This document shows, piece after piece, positions 5,544 through 8,030 of a DNA stretch of 8,030 nucleotides. Every line of letters begins with the position of its first letter. Position 1 is the stretch's first letter. The stretch is from an uncultured Acidimicrobiales bacterium. GTDB taxonomy: Bacteria; Actinomycetota; Acidimicrobiia; Acidimicrobiales; SZUA-35. Under the pieces are notes generated by a model that saw nothing but the letters and a program-made list of their open reading frames with translations, was not told the DNA's origin and did no database searches. A program made the translations under genes and the position numbers. The stretch covers positions 1 through 8,030 of the forward strand of contig CALJAE010000105.1 in assembly GCA_938028175.1 (NCBI GenBank). Reading direction: 5' to 3'.

Positions 5544-8030
5544 CTATACTCGGCCTGCTGCTCTGGCAGCATCTTCTTCGTCTGATCCACGTTCTGGTCG
5601 AGACAAGTCAATTCCTAGCTCTTCAGCTGTTCGGAACAACTCATCGTCGATCTCACGCATTTCAATTTCTTCGCCATCCTCGGAAAGCACTTCAACGTTG
5701 AGACACAGTGCCTGCATCTCTTTGATGAGTACCTTGAATGACTCTGGGATACCGGCTTCAGGGATGTTCTCACCCTTAACGATCGCCTCGTATACCTTTA
5801 CACGACCAAGTACGTCGTCTGACTTGATGGTTAGGAGCTCCTGCAAGCAGTAAGCCGCACCATAAGCCTCAAGTGCCCATACTTCCATCTCACCAAATCT
5901 CTGACCACCGAACTGCGCTTTACCACCAAGTGGCTGCTGAGTAATCATTGAGTATGGACCAGTTGAACGTGCGTGAATCTTGTCATCTACCAAGTGAGAT
6001 AGCTTCAAGATATACATGATTCCAACCATGATCTTGTTGTCGTAAGGCCGACCTGTACGACCGTCATAAAGCTGAGCTTTACCATCTTCACCGACTAGGC
6101 GCTCTGTCTTTTCTGTGTCAGCAGAGTCAGAGTTCATGTTACGGAAGATGTTCTGAATTGTTGGCTTGTCACCTGACAGTTCTTCTTCGTCCCACTTAGC
6201 ACCGTCGAATACTGGTGTAGCAACAAGTGTTGAAGGAGTTGTAAATGGACGAGTCTTGTTCTCGGTTCCGGTTACTGGCAACTCACCGACTTGTTCACCT
6301 TCGAATTCCCAACCCCATCTAGCTGCATAGCCAAGATGTGATTCGAGTACCTGACCGACGTTCATTCGAGACGGTACACCCAATGGGTTCAAGAGAACGT
6401 CTACTGGAGTTCCGTCTTCCATGTATGGCATGTCCTCAACTGGAAGAACTCTAGAGATAACACCCTTGTTTCCGTGACGACCAGCAAGCTTGTCGCCAAC
6501 GCCGATCTTACGCTTCTGCGCTACATAGACACGTACTAGCTGATTAACACCAGGTGGCAGTTCGTGATCATCTTCACGGTCGAACACTTTAACGTCGATG
6601 ACTTTTCCGGTTTCACCGTGTGGAACCTTCATCGAGGTGTCTCGAACTTCACGAGCCTTCTCACCGAAGATCGCACGTAGTAGTCGCTCTTCTGGTGTGA
6701 GTTCTGTTTCACCCTTTGGAGTAACTTTACCGACTAGAAGGTCACCAGGAGAAACCTGGGCACCGATTCGAACGATTCCTCGTTCGTCTAGATCAGCTAG
6801 AACATCGTCTGAAAGGTTCGGGATATCACGAGTGATTTCCTCAGCACCAAGCTTGGTGTCACGAGCATCAATCTCGTGCTCTTTAATATGGATAGAGGTT
6901 AGAACGTCATCTTTGACAAGGCGCTCAGAAAGGATGATCGCATCCTCAAAGTTGTAACCTTCCCAAGGCATAAACGCTATTACTAGGTTCTTACCAAGAG
7001 CCAACTCGCCGTTGTCGGTAGATGGGCCATCGACTAGAACGTCACCAGTCTTGAAAGACTCACCAGCAAAGATGCGTGGCTTCTGGTTAATACATGTGTC
7101 CTGGTTAGAACGGTTGAACTTCATCAGGTTATAGATCTTCTTACCTGACTTCTTGTATTCAACTACCATCTGCTGTGAGTCAGCTGAGATTACTCGGCCT
7201 GGCTCTTCAGCAGTAATTGTGTCGGCGGCGTCCATAGCTGCTCGACGCTCAATGCCAGTACCAATATATGGTGCCTCTGCAGTTAGCAGTGGTACAGCCT
7301 GACGTTGCATGTTCGCACCCATAAGTGCACGGTTAGCGTCATCGTGCTCAAGGAATGGAATCAAACCAGTACCGATAGATACGATCTGCTTAGGCGATAC
7401 GTCCATCATCTGAACTTCGTCAGCAGGAACCTGCGAAATCTCGGTTGTAGCACCGAAGAAGACGTCTCTTTCCAACTGGAGTTTCAAGTCTCGAAGCGAC
7501 GCAGCCTGTGGCGAACGTCTTGAAAGTACCTTGTCTTCGGCAAAGGCTCCGTTGTCTTTCAACTTCGCATTTGCCTGCGCTACGACGTACTCCTCTTCTT
7601 CGTCAGCTGTTAGGTAAACAATCTTGTCGCTTACCTTGCCCTTTACGACTTCGCGGTATGGAGTCTCTAAGAATCCGAAGTCGTTCACTCGAGCGTAAGA
7701 AGACAGGTAGCCGATTAGACCGATGTTTGGTCCCTCTGGCGTTTCGATTGGACACATTCTTCCGTAATGGCTGAAGTGAACGTCTCGAACCTCGAAACCA
7801 GCTCTTTCTCTCGATAGACCACCTGGCCCGAGGGCTGAAAGACGTCGACGGTGAGTCAAACCAGATAGTGGGTTGACCTGGTCCATAAACTGGCTCAACT
7901 GAGATGTTCCGAAGAACTCCTTAATCGAAGCCACAACTGGACGGATATTAATAAGTGTCTGTGGAGTAATAGCCTCGACGTCTTGGGTTGTCATTCTTTC
8001 TCGAACAACACGCTCCATACGAGACAAACC
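5544..8030 (-). CDS. rpoB: RNA polymerase beta subunit, C-terminal part (partial)
   Basis: The gene runs off the right edge; the 828 residues seen are the C-terminal two thirds or so of a protein usually near 1150-1200 residues. The frame enters as GLSRMERVVRERM, so the TTG at 8027 is not a true start. In fragment numbering, the rifampicin-binding cluster is at 41-67 (FFGTSQLSQFMDQ onward), the MCPIETPEGPNIGLIG block at 92-107, GYNFEDAIILSERL near the active site at 358-371, the lysine-rich catalytic segment KRKIGVGDKLAGRHGNKG at 506-523, and the clamp-proximal HARSTGPYSMITQQPLGGKA stretch at about 686-705. The protein ends in an acidic tail (ERGSDEEDAARAAGRV). Known rifampicin-contact positions are mostly canonical, but the residue equivalent to E. 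coli N518 is valine (V52). The stop is TAG at 5544-5546, followed by rpoC. The operon promoter lies outside the window. No frameshift or internal stop is seen. Confidence 0.98.
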   Translation of the reverse strand, partial: GLSRMERVVRERMTTQDVEAITPQTLINIRPVVASIKEFFGTSQLSQFMDQVNPLSGLTHRRRLSALGPGGLSRERAGFEVRDVHFSHYGRMCPIETPEGPNIGLIGYLSSYARVNDFGFLETPYREVVKGKVSDKIVYLTADEEEEYVVAQANAKLKDNGAFAEDKVLSRRSPQAASLRDLKLQLERDVFFGATTEISQVPADEVQMMDVSPKQIVSIGTGLIPFLEHDDANRALMGANMQRQAVPLLTAEAPYIGTGIERRAAMDAADTITAEEPGRVISADSQQMVVEYKKSGKKIYNLMKFNRSNQDTCINQKPRIFAGESFKTGDVLVDGPSTDNGELALGKNLVIAFMPWEGYNFEDAIILSERLVKDDVLTSIHIKEHEIDARDTKLGAEEITRDIPNLSDDVLADLDERGIVRIGAQVSPGDLLVGKVTPKGETELTPEERLLRAIFGEKAREVRDTSMKVPHGETGKVIDVKVFDREDDHELPPGVNQLVRVYVAQKRKIGVGDKLAGRHGNKGVISRVLPVEDMPYMEDGTPVDVLLNPLGVPSRMNVGQVLESHLGYAARWGWEFEGEQVGELPVTGTENKTRPFTTPSTLVATPVFDGAKWDEEELSGDKPTIQNIFRNMNSDSADTEKTERLVGEDGKAQLYDGRTGRPYDNKIMVGIMYILKLSHLVDDKIHARSTGPYSMITQQPLGGKAQFGGQRFGEMEVWALEAYGAAYCLQELLTIKSDDVLGRVKVYEAIVKGENIPEAGIPESFKVLIKEMQALCLNVEVLSEDGEEIEMREIDDELFRTAEELGIDLSRPERGSDEEDAARAAGRV

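Noticed and set aside
6598..6957. A 119-codon plus-strand ORF inside rpoB
   Set aside because: It is the antisense shadow of highly conserved rpoB codons, rich in Ser and Arg with no domain. Other long antisense ORFs within rpoC and rpoB are rejected on the same grounds.
7830..7910. A classic rifampicin-resistance genotype
   Set aside because: The positions equivalent to D516, H526 and S531 are wild type. Only the N518 equivalent differs, which does not justify a resistance call.
8025..8027. TTG as a start codon for an 827-residue RpoB
   Set aside because: The reading frame is open to the window edge and the residues before it match the interior of RpoB, so the gene simply continues outside the window.
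1..8030. CRISPR array, prophage, insertion sequence or other undescribed multi-gene system
   Set aside because: No spaced repeats, transposase, integrase or accessory gene cluster are visible; most of the window is conserved rpoBC.

Overview
The window carries the 3' part of a bacterial RNA polymerase operon, with every supported gene on the minus strand. Reading in the direction of transcription (right to left) it holds the C-terminal ~828 residues of RpoB (running off the right edge), a complete 1339-residue RpoC, a strong intrinsic terminator, a ~220-base spacer without a gene, a 191-residue MEKHLA-domain protein, and the first 180 residues of a membrane protein that looks like a CPBP-family (CAAX/Abi-type) intramembrane protease (running off the left edge).

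The organism is very likely an actinobacterium. RpoC lacks the large trigger-loop insertion of proteobacteria and has a charged helical N-terminal insertion of the actinobacterial type; the RpoB C-terminus also looks actinobacterial. The segment around RpoC residues 109-140 and the RpoB tail resemble, from memory, class Acidimicrobiia. Base composition is moderate for an actinobacterium (judged by eye at or a little below 50% GC), which would fit a marine or freshwater lineage. The class assignment is inference, not a search result.

Layout: 1-540 CPBP-like protein (partial); 541-642 short spacer with a possible -10 element; 643-1218 MEKHLA protein; 1219-1443 spacer with a -10-like hexamer set for a leaderless start, a GAAA-loop hairpin resembling the dispersed 'IPAFAG' repeat, and a second hairpin; 1444-1479 rpoBC terminator; 1499-5518 rpoC; a 25-base gap with a Shine-Dalgarno; 5544-8030 rpoB (partial). 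RpoB and RpoC are the two large catalytic subunits of RNA polymerase and are clearly co-transcribed. The two genes to the left lie beyond the terminator and probably have their own promoters; nothing ties them to transcription.

This is mostly a conserved core region and I see no new multi-gene system. The most striking observation is in RpoC: all four cysteines of the second structural zinc site (equivalent to E. coli beta' C814, C888, C895, C898) are replaced, while the first zinc site and all catalytic motifs are intact. Secondary points are a valine in place of a normally conserved asparagine in the rifampicin-binding region of RpoB, and the apparently leaderless promoter arrangement of the two downstream genes.
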